This document shows, in pieces, positions 16,063 to 24,226 of a stretch of DNA of 38,342 nt. The notes beneath the pieces are model-generated. The model was not told where the DNA came from and ran no database searches. It saw only the letters and a list, made by a program, of their open reading frames with translations. This DNA is from SVTX01 sp045588675 (GTDB lineage: Bacteria > Bacillota > Clostridia > Oscillospirales > CAG-272). Numbering within the stretch: position 1 is the first letter of the stretch; the number at the start of each line of letters is the position of its first letter. The translations under genes and the position numbers were made by a program. The stretch covers positions 1 through 38,342 of the forward strand of contig JAZNER010000038.1 of assembly GCA_045588675.1 (NCBI GenBank), given 5' to 3'.

Positions 16063-17304
16063 TTAGTAATTGTTGCGAATTCTCTTTCTGATTGCAAAGA
16101 AAATTCCTATTGAGGCAAGAGATATTACGATTACGGCACAAATTATGTAAATTGTCGGACTGATTTCAATATCTGATTTCAATTCTTCCCAAAGCTCATT
16201 GATAAGAGCTAACTTTTCGGTGCTCAAATTTACATAAGCGGTGGTTTTAATGCCTTCACGGTTATACATTTTGTCGTAGGCATCCTCTTTGATTTCAGAC
16301 ATATATTCAATGTAGTCCTCGCTCTCAACAACCAAGCGGTTTGGGGACGCGTAATATGTGTATTCGGCGTTTGCTATCGCAGGCTCTTCGGTGAGCATAA
16401 AGTTGATATAACGCTCTGCTATCAGCTTGTTTTGGCTGTTTTTAGGGATACACATCGCATCAACATAGAGGTTTGTGCCTTCCTTTGGATAGAAAAATTC
16501 CAAATCCGAGTTTGATTCGTACATTGAAAGATAGTCGCCCGCGTAATATGAGGCAATTGCCGCAGAGCCGTTTTCCATCTTGTTAAAGATTTCGTCCATA
16601 ACATAGCCCTGAACTATATCCTTCTGAACCTTTAAAAGCTCAAGTGCGCATCGCCAATCGTCAACATTGTCTGTGTTTACATCAACGCCGAGATAGTACT
16701 GAGCTGTGCCGAAGGCATCGCGGGAATTATTGAACTGCAAGATGTTTCCCTTGTAATCCTCGTCCCACATAAGCGACCAGGAGCCTATGTCCTCGTCATT
16801 TTCACCTACCATAGTCGTATTATAGATAATTCCAATCATTCCGTAGAAGTATGGAACTGAATAAACACCGCCCTCGTCATAGTAGTCAAACTCAGCGTCC
16901 TCTCCGCGAAATTCGGGGAGGATATTATCGGCGTCAGGTATGTTTTCGTAATTCAAGGGTGCTAACATATCCTCAGCAATAAGGCGTTCAATCATATAAT
17001 CAGAGGGGAAGATCACATCATAGCTGACAGCTCCGCTTGAAAGCTTTGCATACATATCCTCGTTTGAAGAATAGGTTGACATAATTACTTCAACTCTCTC
17101 GCCATATTCCTCAAAGTACCATTCCTCAAAGAGCTCGTTTACATCAAGTGAGCCCTCGCTTCCGTCTGACATATACTCACCCCAGTTGTAAACATAAAGG
17201 GTGGTGACATTTGCCTCACCCATTCCGCTGTCGCAGGAAACGAATGAGAAGCAGCAAAGAGCAATAAGCAGTAGAGATAGTGTAAGGGAAATAAACCGTT
17301 TCAT
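16063..17304 (-). CDS. potD: Spermidine/putrescine-binding lipoprotein PotD with an extra C-terminal transmembrane helix
   Basis: This 413-aa substrate-binding component captures polyamine outside the cell and delivers it to PotBC. A signal peptide ends in the lipobox FVSC (C24). PotD-type features follow: TLYVYNWGEYMS near the start, SYDVIFPSDYMIERLIAEDM, GVYSVPYFYGMIGIIYNTTM, and the aromatic/acidic pocket residues in the second lobe (IASYYAGDYLSMYESN). The C-terminus carries a second hydrophobic helix at about residues 385-406 followed by the basic RKRIRNNY, which is not part of the classical PotD fold. The protein therefore appears anchored at both ends. It is the last gene of potABCD, one base after potC. 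Confidence 0.92.
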   Translation of the reverse strand: MKRFISLTLSLLLIALCCFSFVSCDSGMGEANVTTLYVYNWGEYMSDGSEGSLDVNELFEEWYFEEYGERVEVIMSTYSSNEDMYAKLSSGAVSYDVIFPSDYMIERLIAEDMLAPLNYENIPDADNILPEFRGEDAEFDYYDEGGVYSVPYFYGMIGIIYNTTMVGENDEDIGSWSLMWDEDYKGNILQFNNSRDAFGTAQYYLGVDVNTDNVDDWRCALELLKVQKDIVQGYVMDEIFNKMENGSAAIASYYAGDYLSMYESNSDLEFFYPKEGTNLYVDAMCIPKNSQNKLIAERYINFMLTEEPAIANAEYTYYASPNRLVVESEDYIEYMSEIKEDAYDKMYNREGIKTTAYVNLSTEKLALINELWEELKSDIEISPTIYIICAVIVISLASIGIFFAIRKRIRNNY

Positions 17305-17305
17305 T

Positions 17306-18127
17306 TTACGCTACCCCCTTTTTGCGAGCTTTCTTTAAGCTGTTTTTGCCTACCGAGCCTGTAAAGTTAACAAGTATAAGAATTACAAGTATAATTGCAA
17401 CTATCAATGCGCAGAGCGCGTACATACTGAACTTTACATTGTGAACTGTCTGGTTGTAAACATAAAGGGGAAGTGTCTGGAAGTTAGGTGAGCTTACAAA
17501 GTGGCTGATTACGAAGTCGTCAAGCGACATTGTAAAGCCGAGCATCAAGCCGGAAACTATGCCGGGAATGATTTCGGGCAGCTCAACCGAGAAGAATGCT
17601 CTTGCGGGAGTGCAGCCAAGGTCCTGTGCCGCCTCGGAGAGAGATTTATCAAGCTGATTAAATCTTGGGGTTACCGAGAGCAGAACATAGGGCAGGTTGA
17701 AGGTCGTGTGAGCAATAAGCATTGTTCCAAAGCCCATAAAATTATTTGCGCGTAAGAAAGATGCAACCGCTACAAAGAGAAGCATCATTGAAACACCCGT
17801 TACAATATCGGGGTTCATCATAGGAATGTTTGTAAGTGAGCTTACCGCGCCCTTTACCATTTTGTTTTTCATATGGTGAAGACCGAGTGCGGCAAATGTA
17901 GCGATTACTGTCGCAATCAATGACGATGAAACTGCTAAGATAAGCGAGTTTTTGAGTGAATTGAGAGCCTCCTCGTCGTTGAAGAGCTCCTCGTACCAAA
18001 CAAATGAAAAGCCGCTGAATTCGCTGAGGCTTCCCGATTCGTTAAACGAGAAAATAATAAGAACGGCAATCGGTGCATAGAGCAGTGCGAAGATGATGAA
18101 AATGTAGAATTTAGAAAGTATTTTCAT
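17306..18127 (-). CDS. potC: Spermidine/putrescine ABC transporter permease PotC
   Basis: This 273-aa inner permease subunit has six predicted helices. The EAA loop that docks onto PotA is LDKSLSEAAQDLGCTPARAF, followed by the conserved ELPEIIPGIVSGLMLGFTMS and SLDDFVISHFV, typical of PotC. The N-terminal helix includes YAPIAVLIIFSFNES. The start codon overlaps the stop of potB by 4 bases (ATGA) and the stop lies one base before potD, so translation is coupled on both sides. Confidence 0.94.
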   Translation of the reverse strand: MKILSKFYIFIIFALLYAPIAVLIIFSFNESGSLSEFSGFSFVWYEELFNDEEALNSLKNSLILAVSSSLIATVIATFAALGLHHMKNKMVKGAVSSLTNIPMMNPDIVTGVSMMLLFVAVASFLRANNFMGFGTMLIAHTTFNLPYVLLSVTPRFNQLDKSLSEAAQDLGCTPARAFFSVELPEIIPGIVSGLMLGFTMSLDDFVISHFVSSPNFQTLPLYVYNQTVHNVKFSMYALCALIVAIILVILILVNFTGSVGKNSLKKARKKGVA

Positions 18128-18945
18128 ATGATAATACCTCCCTCATCGTCTGAAAACTTATTCATAACTCCCACAGAAATCAGAATAAGCACCATCATAA
18201 TAAGAGAAATTGCCGCGCCTATGTTGTATGTGCTTGTGTTCTGGAAAAGACGCTCGATCGTGTCGCCGATAAGGTCGATTTTTCCCGCACCAAGCTTTTG
18301 AGAAATATAGAATGTGCTGATTGAGGGAACAAATACCATAGTAATTCCCGAAATAACGCCCGAAACAGACAGAGGCATAACGACCTTTGTCATAGCTTGG
18401 AGATTATTGCAGCCGAGGTCGTGCGCCGCTTCAAGATAACGCTTGTCCAGCTTTGTCATAACTGTGAAGATAGGCAAGACCATATAGGGTAGGAAGTCGT
18501 AAATCATACCGAGAATTACACCGAAATCCGAGCCGACGATATACAGCTTGTCAAGTCCTATGCTCTCAAGAAATGCGTTAAGCAAGCCGCCATTGTCAAG
18601 CAACGCCATAAGAGCGTAGGTTCTGATAAGCAGATTGCACCACATAGGGAGCATAAGCAGTACAAGGAGAATTTTTCTTGTCTTGGGATTTGATTTTGCC
18701 ATAAAGTAGGCGAGGGGATAACCGATAAAGAGACAAATAACGGTTGCAATCAAGGCAAACATTATTGAAAGCAAAAACACATTTGAGTATCCCGAAAGCG
18801 AGGTTATATTATTCAGAGAAAAATTTCCACTTGCGTCTGTAAAAGCAAAATAGATAACAAAAAGCATTGGCGCAACGATAAACATAACCATCCAGACTAT
18901 GTGAGGCATTGCCGCCATACGCTGAAATATCGATTTTCCTCTCAT
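18124..18945 (-). CDS. potB: Spermidine/putrescine ABC transporter permease PotB
   Basis: This 273-aa permease subunit has six predicted helices. PotB-like segments include IVWMVMFIVAPMLFVIYFAF at the N-terminus, FLIGY-type helix 3 (ICLFIGYPLAYFMAK), PMWCNLLIRTYALMALLDNG, and the EAA loop DKRYLEAAHDLGCNNLQAMT. The C-terminal half has VFVPSISTFYISQKLG. The ATG overlaps the end of potA by 4 bases. It forms the translocation pore with PotC. Confidence 0.94.
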   Translation of the reverse strand: MRGKSIFQRMAAMPHIVWMVMFIVAPMLFVIYFAFTDASGNFSLNNITSLSGYSNVFLLSIMFALIATVICLFIGYPLAYFMAKSNPKTRKILLVLLMLPMWCNLLIRTYALMALLDNGGLLNAFLESIGLDKLYIVGSDFGVILGMIYDFLPYMVLPIFTVMTKLDKRYLEAAHDLGCNNLQAMTKVVMPLSVSGVISGITMVFVPSISTFYISQKLGAGKIDLIGDTIERLFQNTSTYNIGAAISLIMMVLILISVGVMNKFSDDEGGIII

Positions 18946-20072
18946 TCTTCGTCTTCCTCCTCTTGTGTGGGGTCGGAAAGACTTTCAAGCTCGTCACTGA
19001 ATGAGGAGTAGTCGCCGAACATATTCGAGAATTCGGATTTTTTCATAATATGTATTGCGTCGGGCTCGATGTAAAGACCGATATGTTCACCCTCCGCAAC
19101 AAAGTCGGTGGTTTGAATCATCCACTTAAAGCCGCCGATGTCAACAATAATTTCGTAGTGAACGCCCTTGAAGGTTACAGAGGTCACGTCGCCGACAAGC
19201 ATTCCTTTATCGACGGCAACTACGTCAACGTCCTCGGGGCGAACAACAACGTCAACGAGTTCATTTTTATCAAAGCCCTTGTCAACGCACTTGAAGGTGT
19301 GGCCTGAAAAACGTACGGAATAATCGGAAAGCATCATTCCGTCAACTATATTGGATTCACCTATAAAGTCGGCAACGAATGCGTTTTCTGGCTCGTTATA
19401 TATATCGGTAGGAGAGCCTATCTGCTGAATCTGACCGTTTGCCATAACTACAACCGTGTCAGACATTGACAGGGCTTCCTCTTGGTCGTGAGTTACATAA
19501 ATAAAGGTAATTCCTGTTTGCTTCTGGATTTTTTTAAGCTCGTTCTGCATATCCTTGCGGAGCTTTAAGTCAAGCGCGCCGAGAGGCTCATCGAGCAGCA
19601 AAACCTCAGGCTCGTTAATGAGTGCGCGCGCTATTGCAACTCTTTGCTGCTGACCGCCCGAAAGTGTAGAAACGCGACGGCGTTCAAAGCCCTTGAGATT
19701 GACAAGAGCCAGCATTTCCTTTACCTTTGTTTTAATAGTATCCTCAGGTGTCTTTTTAAGTCGCAGACCGAAGGCGACATTCTCATAAACGTTAAGGTGG
19801 GGGAAAAGCGCGTATTTTTGGAATACTGTATTGACAGGCCGCTTGTGAGGGGGAATATCCTTAACGCTTTTACCGTCAAAGGTCACATCTCCCGTGTCGG
19901 CAGTTTCAAATCCGCCGATAATTCGCAGAGTGGTGGTTTTACCACAGCCCGAGGGACCGAGCAAAGTTACAAATTCCTTGTCGTGAATTTGAAGGTTGAT
20001 ATGGTCGAGAACAAGCTCACCGTCAAATGATTTTGACACATCAGTCAGGTCGATAATTACTTCTTTTTCCAT
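18942..20072 (-). CDS. potA: Spermidine/putrescine ABC transporter ATPase PotA
   Basis: This 376-aa ATP-binding subunit energises polyamine import. Walker A is LLGPSGCGKTTTLRIIGGFE, the Q-loop lies in NTVFQKYALFPHLNVYENVA, the signature is LSGGQQQRVAIARAL, Walker B is EVLLLDEPLGALD, and the switch His is VTHDQEEALSMSD. The C-terminal TOBE-type regulatory domain covers about residues 240-345. The tail is strongly acidic (QEEEDEE). The ATG at 20070-20072 is preceded by AAAGGAG. First gene of the operon, with a ~180-nt leader. Confidence 0.95.
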   Translation of the reverse strand: MEKEVIIDLTDVSKSFDGELVLDHINLQIHDKEFVTLLGPSGCGKTTTLRIIGGFETADTGDVTFDGKSVKDIPPHKRPVNTVFQKYALFPHLNVYENVAFGLRLKKTPEDTIKTKVKEMLALVNLKGFERRRVSTLSGGQQQRVAIARALINEPEVLLLDEPLGALDLKLRKDMQNELKKIQKQTGITFIYVTHDQEEALSMSDTVVVMANGQIQQIGSPTDIYNEPENAFVADFIGESNIVDGMMLSDYSVRFSGHTFKCVDKGFDKNELVDVVVRPEDVDVVAVDKGMLVGDVTSVTFKGVHYEIIVDIGGFKWMIQTTDFVAEGEHIGLYIEPDAIHIMKKSEFSNMFGDYSSFSDELESLSDPTQEEEDEE

Positions 20073-20254
20073 TACACATAAAAACTCCTTTAAATATAAA
20101 AGTTTGAAAAAGTTTTGATGCGTTTTCCGACAATGTGTGGCACGCAGGGTTTAGCCTTGCCGTTTCCGTCTTGAACGACAGTTTTGCCAATATGCTGACC
20201 ATTAAACAAATACGCCTTTTATTGACTTTTTCTAAAAAAGTACAGCAAGTGACA
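20073..20254 (-). other. Long untranslated leader of potABCD
   Basis: Between the promoter at 20261-20289 and potA there are about 180 nt of leader. It contains GC-richer segments around 20110-20200 that can form short stems, and an A/T-rich end with the AAAGGAG site. I could not match it to a known riboswitch class. The rest of the gap (20290-20448) is AT-rich and shows no gene or clear terminator for the next minus-strand operon. Confidence 0.4.
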
Positions 20255-20260
20255 GCATAC

Positions 20261-20289
20261 ATTTTACCACAAAATTGTTCTAATTGCAA
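20261..20289 (-). promoter_or_regulatory. SigA-type promoter candidate for potABCD
   Basis: Read on the minus strand: TTGCAA (20289-20284), a 17-base spacer and TAAAAT (20266-20261). The -10 matches 5 of 6 and the -35 matches 4 of 6. Confidence 0.55.
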
Positions 20290-20448
20290 TAGGTTTTGCA
20301 AATTTTCCCGAAAAAGAGCGAAATTTTGTGAATTTTTTATATTTATCGCTTCTCGTTTGCTCCAATTTGGGATTATCCTGCGAAAAACTCTTGAAATCTC
20401 TCAAATTCTCTCGTATTCGCTTAAATGCTCAATTTTTTAGTTTGTATA

Positions 20449-21606
20449 TTATGTCTTATGAAGCGATATTTTCTCTATTTCAGATGCAAGCTGCTCTATT
20501 TCAGTTTCATTGTTGAAAATACCAAATCCTATTCTTACCGCTCCGCCGTTTTGTGTACCCAGAGCCTTGTGCGCAAGCGCGCTGCAATGATATCCGCTTC
20601 GCAGACAAAAGCCTTTTTCTGATAACGCTGAGCCGACAGTATCCGATGGAATACCGTCAATATTGAATAACAGTACGCTTCCCGCGTGCTCCTTGTCGTA
20701 AATCGTCACTCCGCGAATACTTGACAGCGCGTCAAATGCCTTGTACCAAAGGCTTTTTTCGTGGAGAGAAATCCTGCCAATACCTATCCCATTGACAAAA
20801 TCAAGTCCTTTACAAAGTCCCGCTATGGCAGGCAGACAAAGAGTGCCGCCCTCGTATCTTTCGGGAGCATCTATACCCATATCGCTGTCAAGCGAATTTA
20901 CGCCGTTGCCCCCCTCGATTAATGTGTCAAGAAGGATTTTGTTGCGCAAGAGCATAATTCCGCAGCCCTGAGGAGAGTAGAGCCCCTTATGAGCGGGCAT
21001 ACAAAGAATGTCTATATTGTCCTCTTGCATATTGATTGGAATATGTCCTGCCGACTGTGCTGCGTCAACTGCAAAAAGAATATTGTGACGCTTGCAAAGC
21101 ATACCGATTTCCTTAATTGGCAAGGTATATGAGCAAATATTTGAGGAGTGCAGGCAAACCAGCATTTTTGTATTGTATCTCAATCGCGAGATAATATCCG
21201 ATAAAACTTCTTTTTTTGTGGGCTGATTTCGTGCATCGTAGGCTTTGAAAATATCGTAGCTGACAGAGTTGTCCTTTGCAAGCTTCAAGACGGGGCGGAG
21301 AACCGAATTATGCTCCATATTGCTTATTAAAATATGACCGCCGCCCGACATAACACCCTTGATTGCCATATTCAAGGCGTATGTGGTGTTTAAAGTGAAA
21401 ATTACATTTTCGCTTTGAGTTCCAAACATTTCTGCCAATTTATCTCTTGCCTCAAAGACCTTTTCTGCTGATTTCAAAGCGAGAATGTGCGAGCCTCTGC
21501 CTGCATTTCCGCAATATTGCTCCATACATTCAATTGCCGCCATATTTACGCTTTGAGGCTTTGGGAAAGTGGTTGCCGCATTGTCAAAATAAATCAAGTT
21601 GTTCAT
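20449..21606 (-). CDS. Cysteine-desulfurase-like PLP enzyme (class V aminotransferase fold)
   Basis: This 385-aa protein belongs to the cysteine desulfurase / selenocysteine lyase family. It begins IYFDNAATTFPKP. The nucleotide-proximal VIFTLNTTYALNMAIKG and MEHNSVLRP follow. The PLP-binding segment is FAVDAAQSAGHIPI, and the PLP-Lys region is MPAHKGLYSPQGCGIMLL. The catalytic Cys loop is CLRSGYHCSALAHK, and the protein ends with VRIGFGIFNNETEIEQLAS. It would remove S (or Se) from cysteine to feed a carrier. The ATG at 21606 has AAAGG 8 bases upstream. A TTG at 21621 also opens the frame but lacks an SD. It lies just downstream of the DUF3343 putative Se/S carrier, a recurrent pairing. Confidence 0.88.
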   Translation of the reverse strand: MNNLIYFDNAATTFPKPQSVNMAAIECMEQYCGNAGRGSHILALKSAEKVFEARDKLAEMFGTQSENVIFTLNTTYALNMAIKGVMSGGGHILISNMEHNSVLRPVLKLAKDNSVSYDIFKAYDARNQPTKKEVLSDIISRLRYNTKMLVCLHSSNICSYTLPIKEIGMLCKRHNILFAVDAAQSAGHIPINMQEDNIDILCMPAHKGLYSPQGCGIMLLRNKILLDTLIEGGNGVNSLDSDMGIDAPERYEGGTLCLPAIAGLCKGLDFVNGIGIGRISLHEKSLWYKAFDALSSIRGVTIYDKEHAGSVLLFNIDGIPSDTVGSALSEKGFCLRSGYHCSALAHKALGTQNGGAVRIGFGIFNNETEIEQLASEIEKISLHKT

Positions 21607-21649
21607 ATTGTTGCCTTTCAAAAGTAATTTTTCAATAATTTATCGAATA

Positions 21650-21665
21650 GGGGGCGTAAGCCCCC
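21650..21665. repeat. GC-rich hairpin between the DUF3343 and desulfurase genes
   Basis: GGGGGC, GTAA, GCCCCC: a perfect 6-bp GC stem with a GNRA-like loop on the plus strand. It sits in the 64-bp gap between two co-directional genes and has no T-run on the minus strand, so it is more likely an mRNA-processing/stability element or a small dispersed repeat than a terminator. Confidence 0.55.
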
Positions 21666-21670
21666 GTTGT

Positions 21671-21925
21671 TTACAAATTATTTTCGTAGCTTTTTATATT
21701 TATTCTTGCCTCGCTGAGAATTGCCTTGACATTTCCCAAAATTGAACAAGGAAATTCAATTCCGTAAGCACAGCCTCGTTTTGAGTTTGCAGAGCTGATT
21801 TTCACCACCTCAACACGAATGGCATAGCCTGAAAGCACCTTCTGTGCCTTCAAGGCGATTGTCATTGACCCCGTCACGGCTCTGCATAGCGAAGATTTTT
21901 GGTATAAACTGTTCATGCCTGCCAT
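21671..21925 (-). CDS. DUF3343 putative Se/S carrier protein
   Basis: This 84-aa protein fits the DUF3343 family, described as putative selenium/sulfur carriers: a strand plus helix (VTGSMTIALKAQKVLSGYAI), VEVVKISSANSKRGCAYGIE with the conserved Cys after a Gly-poor loop, and a second Cys in EFPCSILGNVKAILSEARI. The chosen ATG at 21925 has AAAGGAAC 8 bases upstream. A longer frame to 21985 runs through a hairpin and lacks a ribosome binding site. It precedes the desulfurase-like gene, so sulfur or selenium would be passed from that enzyme to this carrier. No selD or yedF is in the window. Confidence 0.75.
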   Translation of the reverse strand: MAGMNSLYQKSSLCRAVTGSMTIALKAQKVLSGYAIRVEVVKISSANSKRGCAYGIEFPCSILGNVKAILSEARINIKSYENNL

Positions 21926-21953
21926 TATTTGCCGTTCCTTTCTGTCGGTCACT

Positions 21954-21987
21954 TTGAATAGGGCTTTATTAAAGCCCCTACTCAAAT
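21954..21987. repeat. Inverted repeat upstream of the DUF3343 gene
   Basis: GGGCTTT, ATT, AAAGCCC (21961-21977), extended outward by imperfect TTTGA/TCAAA arms. It lies in the 5' region of the minus-strand operon. Together with the GC hairpin at 21650 it flanks the DUF3343 gene. It could be an operator, an mRNA structure or a remnant of a small repeat. Confidence 0.5.
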
Positions 21988-22063
21988 ATTATGTTGATTT
22001 TTGTCTTTTTGATAGGAAATAAGAATTGTTGAAAATATAATTTTTGCAATTTAAATAAAATAC

Positions 22064-22092
22064 TTGATTTTTTTCAATATATAAGTTATAAT
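22064..22092 (+). promoter_or_regulatory. SigA-type promoter for the dCMP deaminase-rimI-tsaD operon
   Basis: TTGATT (22064-22069), a 17-base spacer and a perfect TATAAT (22087-22092), about 71 bp before the ATG at 22163. Confidence 0.78.
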
Positions 22093-22162
22093 TAATATAA
22101 GATTGTAATTAAAATGCGAAATTTGCATTTTTTTAGGCGCTTGGCGCGGAAAGGACTTGAAT

Positions 22163-22657
22163 ATGAATAGCGACAGAGTTTCAAAAGAGAATTATTATCT
22201 TGATATTGCACAGACAGTTGCTGAGAGAAGCACCTGCATGCGCCGTCATTTCGGAGCAATTATTGTCAAGGACGATGTCATTGTATCAACAGGCTACAAC
22301 GGCGCGCCTCGCGGAAGACAAAACTGCAGCGACATAAATTACTGTATGAGAGATAAATTGAATATTCCTCGCGGAGAGAGATACGAGCTTTGCCGCTCAA
22401 TTCACGCCGAGGCAAATGCGATAATTGCCGCTCCAAGAGACAGAATGCTGGGCTCAACGCTTTATATGGTTTGTGTAAATCCAAAGGACAAGTCGCTTTA
22501 TGAGGGTACCTGCTCTTGTATGATGTGCAAAAGACTTGTGATAAACGCGGGAATTGAAAAGGTTGTTATCAGAGATAATAAAAATGATTACAGAACTATT
22601 GAGGTTGCAAGCTGGATTGAGGATGACGATTCGCTATCCGGTGTATTTGGATACTGA
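22163..22657 (+). CDS. comEB: dCMP deaminase / ComEB-like cytidine deaminase
   Basis: This 164-aa zinc enzyme is predicted to convert dCMP to dUMP, feeding thymidylate synthesis. Key residues: RSIHAEANAIIAAP (His zinc ligand and catalytic Glu), and the second zinc site GTCSCMMCKRLVINAGIEKV (CxxC). The N-terminal TCMRRHFGAIIVKDDVIVST and GYNGAPRGRQNC are characteristic of the family. The ATG at 22163 follows GGAAAGGA by 8 bases; the TTG at 22157 is too close to that site. First gene of a likely operon with rimI (20-bp gap) and tsaD. Confidence 0.92.
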   Translation: MNSDRVSKENYYLDIAQTVAERSTCMRRHFGAIIVKDDVIVSTGYNGAPRGRQNCSDINYCMRDKLNIPRGERYELCRSIHAEANAIIAAPRDRMLGSTLYMVCVNPKDKSLYEGTCSCMMCKRLVINAGIEKVVIRDNKNDYRTIEVASWIEDDDSLSGVFGY

Positions 22658-22677
22658 TTAGAGGTTTTAAGGATTAT

Positions 22678-23157
22678 ATGGAAGAGAAAAACAACCCCGT
22701 TTCAGAAAAAAGAAAAAGAATATATCCCGAAAGGGTTACAAAATCTCACCTTGAAGATATTGCAAGGCTTGAAGAGCTTTGCTTTGCTTCTCCCTGGAGC
22801 GAAAAAAGTCTGGAGCTTTTGCTCAATGACGGAATAGGTGTCGGTATGGCTTGCCGGAAGGACGGCAAGGTATGCGCGTACGGGGGAATGCTTTGCGCAG
22901 TTGACGAGGGGCAAATTACCAATATTGCTACTCACCCCGATTACCGCCGTCAAGGCTACGGCAGGGCAATCGTCGAGGCACTTATTAAGTATGCCAAAAA
23001 TAACAATCTTGCTTCGATTTCTCTCGAGGTAAGAGAATCAAACGCGGCGGCAATCAAGCTTTATAGCAATCTTGGCTTCAAGGTTGAGGGCAAAAGGCGT
23101 GACTTTTATACCAAGCCAACAGAGGCGGCGCTTGTAATGATTTATCGATTTAAATAA
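22678..23157 (+). CDS. rimI: Ribosomal protein S18-alanine N-acetyltransferase RimI (GNAT)
   Basis: This 159-aa GNAT-fold acetyltransferase has the acetyl-CoA-binding motif A at ITNIATHPDYRRQGYGRAIV (the R-R-x-G-x-G/A loop), followed by ISLEVRESNAAAIKLYSNLG and the terminal FKVEGKRRDFY, all typical of RimI. It has a basic N-terminal extension of ~20 residues (SEKRKRIYPERVTKSHL). RimI is commonly clustered with the t6A genes tsaB and tsaD; here tsaD follows after 35 bp. The tsaB gene usually found between or before them is not in this window. Confidence 0.9.
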   Translation: MEEKNNPVSEKRKRIYPERVTKSHLEDIARLEELCFASPWSEKSLELLLNDGIGVGMACRKDGKVCAYGGMLCAVDEGQITNIATHPDYRRQGYGRAIVEALIKYAKNNNLASISLEVRESNAAAIKLYSNLGFKVEGKRRDFYTKPTEAALVMIYRFK

Positions 23158-23192
23158 CTGTTTTGCGCTGTTTTGAGCGCGTGGAGATTACT

Positions 23193-24200
23193 ATGTATAT
23201 TTTAGGAATGGAGAGCTCCTGTGACGAAACCTCCGCCTCGGTAGTTGAGTACAAGGACGGGGCTTTTGAAATAAAATCGAATATTGTGGCGTCGCAAATA
23301 GTAACTCATAGGCTTTACGGCGGAGTTGTTCCCGAAATAGCAAGCAGAGCGCATATCGAGGCTGTAAGCTCAATCACATCTGAAGCGCTCGCAGAGGCGA
23401 AAATTTCGCTATCTGACCTTGATTGTGTTGCCGTGACAACACACCCCGGGCTTATCGGCGCGTTGCTTGTAGGAGTTAATTTTGCCAAGTCCTTGGCGTT
23501 TGCAAATAATATACCGCTCGTGTCGGTAAATCACATAAAAGGACATATCGCAGCAGCTTATCTGACAGATAAGGCTTTAAAGCCCAAGTTTTTGTCACTT
23601 GTAGTGTCGGGCGGTCACACCTCGCTCTATGTTTGTGAGGATTATGATACCTTGCGAGAAATTGGCACGACGAGAGATGACGCGGCAGGCGAGGCGTTTG
23701 ATAAGATCGGAAGAGTTATCGGTATGCCTTACCCCGGTGGCGCGGCGCTTGATAAGCTTGCTTATGAGGGCGATGCAAAGGCTGTAAAGCTGCCTTCTCC
23801 CGCGCTTGCGAATACACTTGATTTTTCGTTCAGCGGAATTAAGACCGCTGCATTAAATTATATAAACTCCGCGTCGCAAAAGGGTGAGGAAATCAATCGA
23901 GCCGATTTGGCGGCGTCGTACACTCGCTCAATCGTTGAGGCAATAGTTAAGCAGACTGCTTTGGCACTTGAGCAAACAGGGCTTGATACCCTTGTGCTTG
24001 CGGGTGGTGTTGCGGCAAACTCTCATTTAAGAGCCGGTCTTGCGGCTATGTGTGAGAGCAAGAGGGTAAAATTCATAGTTCCGCCCCGCGAGCTTTGTGG
24101 GGATAACGGAGCTATGATTGCAGTCTCAGGCTGCTTTGAGTACCTTGCGGGCAAGAGGGCGGATACCTCGCTCAATGCATCTGCATCAGACGAAATTTAG
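23193..24200 (+). CDS. tsaD: tRNA N6-threonylcarbamoyladenosine synthase subunit TsaD
   Basis: This 335-aa protein transfers threonylcarbamoyl from TC-AMP to A37 of ANN-decoding tRNAs, together with TsaB and TsaE. Motifs: the start MYILGMESSCDETSAS, the metal-binding NHIKGHIAAAYL, the ATP-binding VVSGGHTSLYV, TRDDAAGEAFDKIGR, FSFSGIKTAALN, VLAGGVAANSHLRAGL and CGDNGAMIAVSG. The length is normal. An upstream TTG (23163) extends the frame, but the ATG at 23193 begins exactly at the family's N-terminus and has GTGGAGA upstream. Last gene of the dCMP deaminase-rimI-tsaD operon. It is followed by the DnaA-box cluster. Confidence 0.97.
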   Translation: MYILGMESSCDETSASVVEYKDGAFEIKSNIVASQIVTHRLYGGVVPEIASRAHIEAVSSITSEALAEAKISLSDLDCVAVTTHPGLIGALLVGVNFAKSLAFANNIPLVSVNHIKGHIAAAYLTDKALKPKFLSLVVSGGHTSLYVCEDYDTLREIGTTRDDAAGEAFDKIGRVIGMPYPGGAALDKLAYEGDAKAVKLPSPALANTLDFSFSGIKTAALNYINSASQKGEEINRADLAASYTRSIVEAIVKQTALALEQTGLDTLVLAGGVAANSHLRAGLAAMCESKRVKFIVPPRELCGDNGAMIAVSGCFEYLAGKRADTSLNASASDEI

Positions 24201-24226
24201 GTTTTTATATCTGACCTGCAAAAAAC

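Noticed and set aside
20073..20254. c-di-GMP-I or similar riboswitch in the potA leader (GGCAAA and CTAAAC fragments)
   Set aside because: The fragments are not in the order or spacing of the known aptamer and the tetraloop-receptor parts are missing.
20041..20301. 86-aa minus-strand ORF overlapping the start of potA
   Set aside because: It overlaps the start of potA and its leader and promoter, lacks an SD and has no recognisable protein character.
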